Shown here in pieces: positions 26,203-34,994 of a stretch of 64,000 nt of DNA. The DNA lies in assembly GCA_963840975.1 (NCBI GenBank), contig CAWJBC010000002.1, positions 310,001 through 374,000 of the forward strand. The letters are read 5' to 3'. The stretch is from JAADJA01 sp963840975 (GTDB lineage Bacteria; Bacteroidota; Bacteroidia; Bacteroidales; JAADJA01). The notes beneath the pieces were generated by a model, which worked only from the letters and a program-made list of their open reading frames with translations, made no database searches and had not been told where the DNA came from. The number at the start of each line of letters is the position of its first letter. Within the stretch, counting starts at the first letter, position 1. A program made the translations under genes and the position numbers.

Positions 26203-26922
26203 ATGAAAATTGAATCAATTAAAACAAAAGGTTTTGCAATCTCAGTTATTGCATTTCCGATAATGCTGCTTACAGGGTTTTTAATGCACCCAGATCTACT
26301 GAAACTGGAAGCACTTCAAACAGTTGAACAATTGGTTGGAAGGTTTCACAATCAGCCAATTTACCACATTGGGCATTTAATTGTAATGTTTGCAGTCCCT
26401 GTCATTATGATAGCACTAATCAGTTTCATGAATGTGCTTCAGGGAAAAGGCAAAGCTTTAGGTTTTTGGGGTGGAATCATAGGCTTATTTGGAGCATTTA
26501 TATTAGCTGTCGATAAAGGAGCTTTATGTTTGGTGTTGTCAGCATTCGACACTTTGCCGGAAGCTCAATTCCAAGAGTTCGCTCCATTCCTCAGTGTCAT
26601 TGTAAACAAAGCAGGAATGCTTTGGGTGGTTTGGCTGTTGCCATTATTGCCTCTTGGTAATGCCATACAGGCTTTTGGGCTAATGAAAGAAAAATTTATT
26701 AGCAAATGGCAGGGAGCATGTATTGTTGTGGGGCTGCTATTATTAAACAACCCCGATATAGAATTCATTAGCTCAACAGGCGCTCTTTTAATGTGTGCCG
26801 GATACATTCCCTGGGGAGTCAGAATTCTTCAGGGCAGAATGAAATGTTCGTCAACAGCTTGTCCTATTTACGACACAAAAAAGGATAAAGACTTTAAGTG
26901 CACACAAGTATGTGGAAATTAG
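26203..26922 (+). CDS. multi-pass membrane protein with Cys-containing tail, unknown function
   Basis: About 239 residues from the ATG at 26203; an upstream in-frame start at 26161 would overlap the previous gene and is not favoured. There are about six hydrophobic helices: FAISVIAFPIMLLTGFLM near 10-27, HLIVMFAVPVIMIALISFM, ALGFWGGIIGLFGAFILAV, WVVWLLPLLPLGNAI, GACIVVGLLLLNN and ISSTGALLMCAGYIPWGV. The C-terminus has four cysteines in about 22 residues (CSSTAC to CTQVC), which might bind metal or form disulfides. I do not recognise the family. It starts 29 bases after the propeller gene. Confidence 0.7.
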   Translation: MKIESIKTKGFAISVIAFPIMLLTGFLMHPDLLKLEALQTVEQLVGRFHNQPIYHIGHLIVMFAVPVIMIALISFMNVLQGKGKALGFWGGIIGLFGAFILAVDKGALCLVLSAFDTLPEAQFQEFAPFLSVIVNKAGMLWVVWLLPLLPLGNAIQAFGLMKEKFISKWQGACIVVGLLLLNNPDIEFISSTGALLMCAGYIPWGVRILQGRMKCSSTACPIYDTKKDKDFKCTQVCGN

Positions 26923-26955
26923 CTCAAAGATTTAATAAAATAAAAGGTTGAAATT

Positions 26956-27324
26956 ATGAAAACAATTTGCTTTAAATTCCTTTTTTTAATAATAGTTTCT
27001 GCTGGTTTTGCACAACCAATTCCCATAGATAGTTTATATTTAGGACAAATTGCACCAGATGAAATTCGAAAAGTATCTAAAATGCAGATAAACCTGGGAC
27101 AGTTTGAAGCCGAAAGAATAGTCCTCTCTAATGCGGTTGACACCACATTAACCTTTTCTGTAACCTATCACTTGCCTTCCTGGTTAAGATTTAATGTTCT
27201 TACAAAAACTTTTTCAGGTTTGCCCAAATTACCAGTTGAACTTAGAATGGTAATTACAGCTAAAGATATGGGAAAAGCTAGAGGTTTAGGTGAATTCAAA
27301 TTGTTAGTAATCACCAATTCATAA
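26956..27324 (+). CDS. internally deleted relative of the propeller family: N-terminus joined to an Ig-like domain
   Basis: A 122-residue frame with a signal peptide (MKTICFKFLFLIIVSAGFA) and the family start QPIPIDSLYLGQIAPDEIRK to AERIVLS (about residue 57). It then passes straight into TTLTFSVTYHLPSWLRF to GEFKLLVITNS, which corresponds to the Ig-like domain of the protein at 24755 (SLTYTAKLTDGNPLPSWLAF to FKITVNNS). The whole propeller of about 250 residues is missing, with the reading frame kept, and there is no sorting domain. It may be a decayed remnant or a small secreted protein. Confidence is in the reading, not in expression. Confidence 0.65.
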   Translation: MKTICFKFLFLIIVSAGFAQPIPIDSLYLGQIAPDEIRKVSKMQINLGQFEAERIVLSNAVDTTLTFSVTYHLPSWLRFNVLTKTFSGLPKLPVELRMVITAKDMGKARGLGEFKLLVITNS

Positions 27325-27368
27325 AAACAATATTCCCTGATATGGTCGTATGCAATTCAAATAAAAAA

Positions 27369-27656
27369 ATGAAAGCAATCTTCTGCACTAAATATGGACC
27401 ACCGGAAGTTCTTCGGTTTGAAGAAGTGGAAAAACCCTTTCCTAAAGACAATGAAGTACTGATAAAAGTAAATGCTACAACAGTACATATAGGAGATACC
27501 AAGATCCGGCGTTTAGAACCGGGTTTGGGACCCGTCATAGATTTCTTTTTCAAGCCCATGATGCGAATCATATTGGGTTTCAGAGGGCCAATAAAAAAAA
27601 TTCTCGGAATGGAGTTGGCCGGAGATATTAAGTTAGCTACAATTAAAATCATCTAA
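27369..27656 (+). pseudogene. 3'-truncated medium-chain dehydrogenase gene
   Basis: A 95-codon frame that begins like the MDR relatives (MKAIFCTKYGPPEVLRFEEV) and follows the GroES-like domain as far as ILGMELAGDIKL. It then leaves the family within a few residues and stops. The Rossmann domain is gone and the next gene starts 12 bases later, so a deletion removed about 200 codons. The start at 27369 matches the relatives. Probably non-functional. Confidence 0.75.
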
Positions 27657-27668
27657 TATCAAATTATC

Positions 27669-28565
27669 ATGAAAACAATATTGCTTTCAATTCAATTTGC
27701 CTTGCTGGTGAATGTTTGTATATCACAATCAATTCCAACCGATAGCTTATACCTTGGACAAGCGTTGCCTGGAAATATGCCGGGTATTTTTAAACTGCAA
27801 ATTACAAAAGGACTAATCGCTGCTGAACGAATAGCTATATCATCTGACAAAAAAGAAATCTATTTTGGCGAACTTGACAGCTGGCCCGCTACAATCCAAA
27901 GGATTAAATGCTATAAGTATTTAAACAATAAATGGCAGGGTCCATTTATAACATTCGAAGGTTTCATTGCGCCTTCGCTATCAATAAACGATAGTATTAT
28001 GTATATGCAAAGGGTTATTAATATCGAAAACAGAAGCGTTACCTGTACCTTTTACTCGTTAAGAACAGATAACGGCTGGACAGAGCCCCAAAGACTACTT
28101 TCCACAAACCTTGACACCCATTATTTTCAGGAAACCTATCAAAAAAATTATTATACCGCCTCATCATTACCAAACTCGCCCGGTGGTAATAGCGATCTAT
28201 GCAAACTAATAATCAATAACTCCGATACAACCTTTGAAAGTCTGGGTCTGCCTATAAACACATCGGCTGTTGAAAACGATTTTTATATCGCAAAAGATGA
28301 ATCCTACATAATCATTTGTCGATTCAATACTGGCTCCGCAAGCGATTTGTACATTAGCTTTAAGGATAACCATGGGAATTGGACTGACCCAAAAACTCTG
28401 GGATTACAAGTCAATACGCCAAATCCTAACTGGGAAGCATGCCCCTTTGTTACAAAGGATAATAAATACCTATTCTTTATGCGGGGAGGAAATGAGTTAT
28501 CTTCATATTTTATTTACTGGGTATCAATAGAAAAGCTAATTGAAAGTTTAAAAAATCAGAAATAA
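27669..28565 (+). CDS. secreted PD40-type beta-propeller protein, propeller only
   Basis: A 298-residue relative of the protein at 24755 that ends after the propeller. It has a signal peptide (MKTILLSIQFALLVNVCIS), then QSIPTDSLYLGQALPG, and propeller-like blades such as AISSDKKEIYFGELDS, APSLSINDSIMYMQR, IAKDESYIIICRFN and VTKDNKYLFFMRGG, finishing with the family's IYWVSIEKLIESLKN. The Ig-like and sorting domains are absent. The full-length relative has a linker to its Ig domain at exactly this point, so the protein may be periplasmic or rely on another anchor. It sits 12 bases after the truncated MDR gene. Function unknown. Confidence 0.8.
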   Translation: MKTILLSIQFALLVNVCISQSIPTDSLYLGQALPGNMPGIFKLQITKGLIAAERIAISSDKKEIYFGELDSWPATIQRIKCYKYLNNKWQGPFITFEGFIAPSLSINDSIMYMQRVINIENRSVTCTFYSLRTDNGWTEPQRLLSTNLDTHYFQETYQKNYYTASSLPNSPGGNSDLCKLIINNSDTTFESLGLPINTSAVENDFYIAKDESYIIICRFNTGSASDLYISFKDNHGNWTDPKTLGLQVNTPNPNWEACPFVTKDNKYLFFMRGGNELSSYFIYWVSIEKLIESLKNQK

Positions 28566-28697
28566 AATGCTTTTTACTTAGTTGGTTACAGATAATAATG
28601 CATATGTATCCAACAGAAGGAAACTTGATGTATTCTGGATTGATTTTAAATTTAAAATGAAATATAGATTGTTCAAAAATCCATTTAATTCTATAAA

Positions 28698-29813
28698 ATG
28701 AAAAAAATAGTTTTGTTATTATTGATTTGTTCAATGCAAGTAACTTTAATTGCCCAAGATGATGTTTCCATCGGAAAGTATCGAAAATTTGAATCCAAAG
28801 TACTTGGAGGAGAGGTAACATACCTGGTTCACCTGCCTGACGAATATGAAAACTCTCTAAAAGAATATCCTGTAATCTATATGATGAACGGACAATCGGT
28901 CGCTTCATTTGCAAACGGTGCATCTACACTTGATAACCTGTCTAATGAAAGAATCCCCGATATGATACTTATTGGCATATCAAATACAGGTGTTGCTGCA
29001 AATTACAGATCATGTCCCGATGATAGCGGAAATGTAAAGATGGGAGATTCTTTTAGTAAATTTCTGAAAGAGGACCTTTTACCGGAAATAGAAAAAAACT
29101 ACCGGACAAATGATTATAAAATCCTGTTCGGGCAATCAAATACCGGACTATTTGTTTTATATAACTTAATGATTCAACCTGAACTGTTTAATGCATATAT
29201 TGTTGCGAGTCCAATGTTTGGCTGGTGTCCGCAATTCTATGCAGAACAAACAAGAGCTTTTTTAAAGAACAATCCTTCCCCGAATAAAAAGCTGTATGTA
29301 TCATATGGAGACCTTGATTATATTGAAGTTCTAAGGCATATTAATGATTTCAAAGAAATTCTTAAACAATCACCCTCCGGCTTTCAACACAAGGTCGATC
29401 TGATAGAAAATGCCTGTCATGTTCCGTTTACAACTCTGAACAATGCTATGCTTTATATATTTTCAGAATGCACAATGAATGCAGAAAAGAAGAAATTAAG
29501 TATCCCTGATATTAAAGCCCATTTTGAGAAGTTATCTGCTGAATATGGTTTTACCTTAGTCCCTAAAGCAGGAGTATTATTTGATATGGCAATTGACAAA
29601 AAAAATGAAAAGGATTTTGACCGGGCAGTCGAATTGTTTAATTACCTTATCAGTCTTTATCCTGGCTCTGAAATATACAATTATGTTTTAGGTCAGACAT
29701 ACCAACTGATGGGGAATTTTGACAAGGCAAAGGAGAACTATACTGAGTCCCTGAAGTTTAATCCTGATTTTAAGCAAGCAAAAACGGCACTTGAAAAATT
29801 AAATAAATTATAA
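28698..29813 (+). CDS. secreted esterase-like alpha/beta-hydrolase with C-terminal TPR
   Basis: A 371-residue protein: signal peptide (about 1-19, ending LIAQ), an Esterase_phd-type domain to about residue 275, and a TPR-like tail (about 295-371: FDRAVELFNYLISLYPGS, then NYVLGQTYQLMGNFDKAKENYTESLKFNP). The nucleophile elbow is GQSNTG (Ser near 147), where relatives have GHSxGG, and a candidate catalytic His lies in NACHVPFT near 238. The fused TPR occurs in other Bacteroidota esterases of this group. It is similar in fold to the protein at 15554 but the sequences are well diverged. The substrate is unknown. The ketopantoate reductase-like gene begins 12 bases downstream. Confidence 0.82.
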   Translation: MKKIVLLLLICSMQVTLIAQDDVSIGKYRKFESKVLGGEVTYLVHLPDEYENSLKEYPVIYMMNGQSVASFANGASTLDNLSNERIPDMILIGISNTGVAANYRSCPDDSGNVKMGDSFSKFLKEDLLPEIEKNYRTNDYKILFGQSNTGLFVLYNLMIQPELFNAYIVASPMFGWCPQFYAEQTRAFLKNNPSPNKKLYVSYGDLDYIEVLRHINDFKEILKQSPSGFQHKVDLIENACHVPFTTLNNAMLYIFSECTMNAEKKKLSIPDIKAHFEKLSAEYGFTLVPKAGVLFDMAIDKKNEKDFDRAVELFNYLISLYPGSEIYNYVLGQTYQLMGNFDKAKENYTESLKFNPDFKQAKTALEKLNKL

Positions 29814-29825
29814 TTGACTACTGGG

Positions 29826-30788
29826 ATGAAACTTTTGATTTTTGGCACCGGAGTAATAGGAAGCACAACTGGCTGGCAATTACAAAAACGAAATGATATT
29901 ACACATTTTGTTCGTAGTGATAAAATAGACGATTTAAAACTTAACGGGATAGAAATTACCTGTTGTGATTTAAGGAAAACGAAGAAAAGTATGTCAACTG
30001 TTAGGTATATGCCTAAATTTATCGACTCGTTGAACGGTATCAATAACTACGATGCTCTTCTAATATCTGTAAAATCCAATCAGCTAATCAGCGTCCTGAA
30101 GGAATATAATGAGTATTTTAAGAAGATACCTGTATTTATTATGCAAAATGTTGGTCTTAATGACTATGATGAGATAGAACGCCTGCTTGGGAAAAACTTA
30201 TCTTTTATTTATCCTTTTATAATGGGTGGTGGAAGGAAAGGAAATACAATTGAGTGTTCTATTTTTAATAGTTTTATCAATAGTATGGTTATCGGTAATA
30301 TTGAAAATGCTTATAAACACATTGAGAAAGATATTTACCGTGAGCTGAAATTCAGTAACCTTCGACCCTCTTATTCAAAAAATATTGTTGCTTATCTAAA
30401 ACTACACTATGTATGGGCTGCCTGTGCACTTGCCTCATACTTTAAGGGCAATAGTTATTCCGAATTTTGTAAAATCAGTGTCATTCAGGGCTCATACAAG
30501 GCTATGAAAGAATGCTTTTCTCATTTCAGGAAAGAGGGAATAAACAGCAAAACAATTTTTCCATATAACCTGTACCACTTTCCTTCATTAATATTAGCTG
30601 TATATTCAAAAATACTTTATAAAAACAAGGCTATGAAAATAATGGTTGAAGGCCACATTAAATCTTCGCCTGATGAAATGGAGGTGATGTATAATACCCT
30701 TTATGATTATTGTAAACATTCATTGGATAGCATGCAGGTGTTTAAAGGATATAAGTTTTATGTTGACAATTATTTTGGAAATAAATGA
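29826..30788 (+). CDS. ketopantoate reductase-like NAD(P)-dependent dehydrogenase (ApbA/PanE family)
   Basis: A 320-residue cytoplasmic protein. The N-terminal Rossmann motif is GTGVIGS at residues 7-13. Family features follow: FVRSDKIDDLKLNGI for the phosphate-binding region, LLISVKSNQL near 80 and a helical C-terminal domain with VAYLKLHYVWAACALASY. True ketopantoate reductases have a conserved Lys and Asn in this helical part. Identity is not strong enough to call panE, since many paralogs act on other 2-keto compounds. The ATG at 29826 is preferred over the TTG at 29814. The stop overlaps the start of the MBL gene by four bases (ATGA), so these genes are translationally coupled. Confidence 0.78.
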   Translation: MKLLIFGTGVIGSTTGWQLQKRNDITHFVRSDKIDDLKLNGIEITCCDLRKTKKSMSTVRYMPKFIDSLNGINNYDALLISVKSNQLISVLKEYNEYFKKIPVFIMQNVGLNDYDEIERLLGKNLSFIYPFIMGGGRKGNTIECSIFNSFINSMVIGNIENAYKHIEKDIYRELKFSNLRPSYSKNIVAYLKLHYVWAACALASYFKGNSYSEFCKISVIQGSYKAMKECFSHFRKEGINSKTIFPYNLYHFPSLILAVYSKILYKNKAMKIMVEGHIKSSPDEMEVMYNTLYDYCKHSLDSMQVFKGYKFYVDNYFGNK

Positions 30789-31621
30789 AAATGAATATAA
30801 AAGTTCTGTCTCTGCTCATAATGCTGGCCAATCTTGTTTTTCAACCTTGCTCCGGACAAAAAAAGATTGATGTTACATATATTGCAAATGCCGGTTTTCT
30901 GATTGAAAGTGGTGGTAAAAAAGTTTTAATCGATGCGCTATTTAAGAATGGATGGAATACTTATTTAGTTCCGTCAGATACTGTTGTATCAAAAATAATC
31001 AAACAACAAACACCTTTTACTAATGCAACCTTAAAGTTGATAACGCACAATCATGGAGATCATTTCAATGACTCATTGGTTGTTGAATATCTAAATAGTA
31101 ATTCTGAAAATATTCTAATAGCCCCACCTCTGGTGATAAATGCAATCTTGAAAAATCCCGGTTTTAAAAATAATGAGAATCAAATAGTGAAACTGGATAA
31201 AATTAATGGGGAGAAAAATGACACAACTATAAACGGTATTAGAGTAAGATCTTTTTTCATTCAGCACGACACACGCCCACAAATCGAACAGGTTGGTTAT
31301 TTAATTGATATTAATGATTTTAAAGTATTTCACTCCGGAGATTATAATGGTGCAGAGGTTGTTGAATTTGGAAAGTTGCAATTGCAAAATGAACAAATAG
31401 ATTTGGCGTTTTTGAATTTTTATGGTTTCTGGAGCACAAAAGAAGAGCGGAAGTTTACTAAGGAATATATTGCTCCTAAACGAATTACATTAATACACAT
31501 CCCTCCTGCAGAAACTAAAATTGTTAAAGATTCGGTTAAAGGGATATATGATTTTATAGATATTACAGTATTTGAAAGCAGCATGAAAAAGGAAACGTTC
31601 TTATATGAGTTAACTAAATAA
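30785..31621 (+). CDS. exported MBL-fold metallohydrolase
   Basis: A 278-residue metallo-beta-lactamase-fold hydrolase with a signal peptide (to about PCSGQ at residue 25, where a Cys in FQPC might make it a lipoprotein). The metal motif THNHGDHF is at residues 87-94. A later His-Asp pair (IQHDTRP), HSGDYNG and LIHIPP give the remaining ligands. The closest-looking group is the UlaG-like or TPR-associated MBL proteins of Bacteroidota, whose substrates are unknown. Its start overlaps the previous stop. An inverted repeat (ACAAACT at 31621-31627 and AGTTTGT at 31634-31640) lies directly after the stop but lacks a T tract. Confidence 0.82.
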   Translation: MKMNIKVLSLLIMLANLVFQPCSGQKKIDVTYIANAGFLIESGGKKVLIDALFKNGWNTYLVPSDTVVSKIIKQQTPFTNATLKLITHNHGDHFNDSLVVEYLNSNSENILIAPPLVINAILKNPGFKNNENQIVKLDKINGEKNDTTINGIRVRSFFIQHDTRPQIEQVGYLIDINDFKVFHSGDYNGAEVVEFGKLQLQNEQIDLAFLNFYGFWSTKEERKFTKEYIAPKRITLIHIPPAETKIVKDSVKGIYDFIDITVFESSMKKETFLYELTK

Positions 31622-31685
31622 CAAACTCAATTCAGTTTGTAAAAGCCAATGGATAGCACGGCGATAATTTGAAATAACAGAAACA

Positions 31686-32582
31686 ATGAAAGCAGTGGTT
31701 TGTACAAAATATGGTCCGCCAGAGGTCCTTCAGCTTCAGGAAGTGGAAAAACCTATTCCTGAAAATAACGAATTACTTATAAGAGTCAATACTGTTTTTG
31801 TTGGAGTAGAGGATATAATGCAACGAACAGGAAAGCCATATTTTGGTCGAATTTTTATTGGCTTGTTAAAACCCAAAAAAGCAATTCCGGGAACTGAATT
31901 CTGTGGCGAAATTGAAGAGGTGGGCAAAGATGTAAAGTTATTTAAAAAGGGCGATATCGTTTTTGGTGTTACTGGTTCATCTTTTGGTGGTTATGCAGAG
32001 TATATTTGCATGGGTGAAGCTGGATTATTATCACTAAAACCACCAAATATGACCAGCGAGGAAGTTACTCCTGTTTGTGGCGCCCTGGCAGCATGGAATC
32101 TTTTAAAAGCTATTGCAAATATTCAGAAGGGGAAAAAGGTATTGATCTATGGAGCTTCCGGTAGTGTCGGAACTTATGCAGCACAGATTGCCAGGTATTT
32201 TGGAGCGGAAGTTACTGGAGTATGCAGTACTGCGAATCTGGAATTGGTGAAATCCTTGGGAGCCAATAGGTTTATCGATTACACTCAGGAAGATTTTACA
32301 CAAAACAGTGATAATTATGATGTTATTTTTGATGCTGTAGCCAATATAGCATCTTCAAAACGCAAAAAAGCCCTGAAAAAGTCAGGAATCTATTTAAGCG
32401 CTCATAATTTGTCGTGTAATATAAAGCTAAAAGTTAAAGACCTGATCTATCTCAAGGAACTCTGCGAGGCAGGCAAGCTACGAACAGTCATTGACAAACT
32501 CTACCCTATGGAACAAATAGTTGAGGCTCACCGGTATGTTGACAAAGGACACAAAAAAGGCAATGTAATTATTACTATATAG
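31686..32582 (+). CDS. NAD(P)-dependent medium-chain dehydrogenase, quinone oxidoreductase-like
   Basis: A 298-residue MDR enzyme related to the protein at 14535. Motifs are MKAVVCTKYGPPEVLQL, IPGTEFCGEIEEVGKDV, GDIVFGVTGSSFGGYAEY and the Rossmann turn IYGASGSVGTYAAQ. The cofactor region VCSTANLELVKSLGA is shared almost word for word with the protein at 33235, and the end is GHKKGNVIIT. It is about 30 residues shorter than the first copy, mainly in the C-terminal half. Reaction expected: NADPH-dependent reduction of a quinone or activated alkene, substrate unknown. A DUF4386-like membrane gene begins 10 bases after the stop. Confidence 0.86.
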   Translation: MKAVVCTKYGPPEVLQLQEVEKPIPENNELLIRVNTVFVGVEDIMQRTGKPYFGRIFIGLLKPKKAIPGTEFCGEIEEVGKDVKLFKKGDIVFGVTGSSFGGYAEYICMGEAGLLSLKPPNMTSEEVTPVCGALAAWNLLKAIANIQKGKKVLIYGASGSVGTYAAQIARYFGAEVTGVCSTANLELVKSLGANRFIDYTQEDFTQNSDNYDVIFDAVANIASSKRKKALKKSGIYLSAHNLSCNIKLKVKDLIYLKELCEAGKLRTVIDKLYPMEQIVEAHRYVDKGHKKGNVIITI

Positions 32583-32592
32583 TTTAAAAAGT

Positions 32593-33224
32593 ATGAAATC
32601 AACAAAAAAAATTGCAATAATTGTCGGACAACTATTTCTGGTTTCGACATTAACGTTTATGATAGGAAGCAACCTGATACAATCTTTTTTAATTGATAAA
32701 ACTCAAAATAAATCCCCATTAATTACGGGTGTTATTCTTGAAATCATTTGTGGAGTTGCTATTTTTGGCATTGGAGTTTTGATGTTTCCGATATTAAAAC
32801 TGTTTAACAAAAGATTAGCTCTTGGATATGTTGTTTTCAGGGTTATTGAGTGCACAATTATAATTGTTGGGGGCATTTACTTATTATCACTGTTAAAATT
32901 AATGTGGAAATACGAAATGATAATTTTTTTTTCACAGCATTAGGCGGGCTTATGTTTTCATATTTACTATTTCAGTCAAAACTTATTCCACGATATTTTT
33001 CTGGACTTGGAATAATAGGGTATGTAATATTATTGCTCGGAGTTGTGTTGGATATGTTTAACATTTTTAATATTAACGATGGTGCAGGTATGCTTATATA
33101 TCTTCCAGGTGGATTATTTGAATTATTTCTTCCGATATGGCTTTTTATAAAAGGTTTTAATTCATCAGCAATCGTTTCAGTGTACGACAAAACATACAGA
33201 CAATCAAACCTTAATGTGAGATAA
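32593..33224 (+). pseudogene. DUF4386-like membrane protein gene broken by a frameshift at a T run
   Basis: Two frames make one family member. The first (32593-32943) encodes four hydrophobic helices and the family segment LALGYVVFRVIE. The second (in use from about 32930 to 33224) continues with FTALGGLMFSYLLFQSKLIPRYFSGLGIIGYV and LPGGLFELFLPIWLFIKGFN, the conserved second half of DUF4386 proteins. The break is at a run of nine T (about 32927-32935), where one base appears to be missing or two extra. A sequence error at the homopolymer is quite possible. DUF4386 proteins are small integral membrane proteins without known function. Confidence 0.75.
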
Positions 33225-33234
33225 TATGCAAAAG

Positions 33235-34167
33235 ATGAAAGCAATCATTTGCACCAAATACGGGCCACCGGAAGTCCTGCAGCTCAGGGAAGTGGAAAAA
33301 CCTGAGCCAAAAGATGATGAGGTACTTATAAGAATATACGCAACAGCTGTAACAGCTAGTGACATCTTCATCAGGGGTTCTCAGATACCTGTTAAATTTT
33401 GGATCCTGATGCGATTGGCGATTGGCTTGACAAAACCAAGAAAGTCAATAATCGGATTAGTGCTGGCCGGAGAAATTGAATCGACAGGCAAAAATATAAA
33501 GCGATTTAAAAAAAGTGACCAGGTGTATGGGCTTACCGGGTTCGGACTTGGTGCTTATGCTGAGTACAAATGCATGAAGGAGACAGATTCTACGCATGGG
33601 TGTTTGGCTATTAAACCAGATAACATTTCCTATGAAGAAGCTACTGTGGCAGCCTATGGAGGTCTTCTGGCATTTCAATATATGGAAAAGGGAAATATCC
33701 GGCCCGGACAGGAAGTGCTTATTTATGGGGCTTCCGGAACAACAGGAACAACAGCAATCCAATTTGCTAAGTACTTAGGGGCGAAAGTCACTGCTGTTTG
33801 CAGTACCGCAAATTTAGAATTGGTGAAATCGTTGGGAGCTGATAAAGTAATTGATTACTCCAAAGAGGATGCGCTAAGTCCGGGAATAAATTACGATTTT
33901 ATTCTTGACGCGGTTGGTAAAAGTAAATCTTCAAAATTAAAAGTTGCATGCAAAAAAGCGCTTACTGCTGGAGGGAAATATGTATCAATCGATGATGGAA
34001 GCTTAATGTTAGACTCAAATCGGCTTTCATCAATCAAAGAGTTGATTGAAACAGGACATATTAAGCCAGTCATTGACAGAATTTATCCATTAGAACAAAT
34101 TGTCGAAGCACATACCTACGTAGGGAGGGGACACAAATCAGGAGGCGTAGTAATAACTGTGAAATGA
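33235..34167 (+). CDS. NAD(P)-dependent medium-chain dehydrogenase, quinone oxidoreductase-like
   Basis: Another MDR enzyme, 310 residues from ATG 33235; ATG 33226 is in frame and possible. Motifs are MKAIICTKYGPPEVLQLREV, IIGLVLAGEIESTGK, SDQVYGLTGFGLGAYAEY, IYGASGTTGTTAIQFA and VCSTANLELVKSLGADKVIDY. The C-terminus GHKSGGVVITVK is typical. It is the fourth relative in 20 kb. It starts 10 bases after the broken DUF4386-like gene. The three intact copies share the coding sequence for their first 15 or so residues more than their middles. Substrate unknown. Confidence 0.86.
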   Translation: MKAIICTKYGPPEVLQLREVEKPEPKDDEVLIRIYATAVTASDIFIRGSQIPVKFWILMRLAIGLTKPRKSIIGLVLAGEIESTGKNIKRFKKSDQVYGLTGFGLGAYAEYKCMKETDSTHGCLAIKPDNISYEEATVAAYGGLLAFQYMEKGNIRPGQEVLIYGASGTTGTTAIQFAKYLGAKVTAVCSTANLELVKSLGADKVIDYSKEDALSPGINYDFILDAVGKSKSSKLKVACKKALTAGGKYVSIDDGSLMLDSNRLSSIKELIETGHIKPVIDRIYPLEQIVEAHTYVGRGHKSGGVVITVK

Positions 34168-34239
34168 AACCATTAAAATTACGAAGACATAATCGTAGCG
34201 GTTATAAAATAGTTAGTGGCAATCAAACAAATCAGAGAA

Positions 34240-34992
34240 ATGAATAATATGGAAGACGGATTAAAACTTTTTTGGAATAGGTATTTTAAACTCGATTGGA
34301 AATTTGGATTATTCCTTTTGTTAATAATTTGTATTCCGAGATTTGTTTTAGTACTCAAAGCCAATGAAACTGGTAATTATAGCTTTATTGGTATGATAAT
34401 GTTTATTTCTGCAATGGTACCTTTTATTTTCCTGAATAAACATGGCCGAAAACAAATAGGAATATCAAAAACAAATAAACTTAAATCATTAGTTTATGCA
34501 TTGATTGCAGGTCTTGTTTTTAGCTACATATTATACCTGACAGGAAATTATTTATATGGGAATACTTATGAAAACTGGTATGAATATATTGGGAAATCAT
34601 ATAAAATTCCTGACGGAATATCCGGCCAGGAAAAGAAAATAATGTTTGCAATCATGGCAATTACAGGAATGACTTTTAGTCCAATTGGAGAAGAATTGTT
34701 TTTCCGGGGAATTGTTCATAATAGTTTTGCCAATTCTCTTGGAGATAAAAAAGCTTCAATTATTGACAGTTTAGCTTTTTCTTTAACACATATTTCTCAT
34801 TTCGGATTAGTTTTCATAAACAATAATTGGGACTTTTATTTATTGCCAGCATTGATTTGGGTTCTGAGCACGTTCCTTGTAAGTGTACTCTTTTTTCAAA
34901 TGAAAAGAATTACAGGTTCGATTTGGGGAGCGGTTCTTTGTCATTCCGGATTTAATTTAGGAATGATTTATTGTATATTTTATTTGATGTAA
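34240..34992 (+). CDS. CPBP family intramembrane metalloprotease
   Basis: A 250-residue membrane protein with about seven hydrophobic helices. The glutamate-rich motif EELFFRG at residues 151-157 is CPBP motif 1 (EExxxR). The second motif is in SLAFSLTHISHFG (His residues near 184 and 187), and the third is CHSGFNLG near the C-terminus. The CPBP/Abi group (type II CAAX protease family) cleaves substrates in the membrane; in bacteria some give bacteriocin self-immunity. The ATG at 34240 is used rather than an earlier GTG. The next gene starts three bases after the stop, so the two are likely co-translated. Confidence 0.85.
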   Translation: MNNMEDGLKLFWNRYFKLDWKFGLFLLLIICIPRFVLVLKANETGNYSFIGMIMFISAMVPFIFLNKHGRKQIGISKTNKLKSLVYALIAGLVFSYILYLTGNYLYGNTYENWYEYIGKSYKIPDGISGQEKKIMFAIMAITGMTFSPIGEELFFRGIVHNSFANSLGDKKASIIDSLAFSLTHISHFGLVFINNNWDFYLLPALIWVLSTFLVSVLFFQMKRITGSIWGAVLCHSGFNLGMIYCIFYLM

Positions 34993-34994
34993 AA

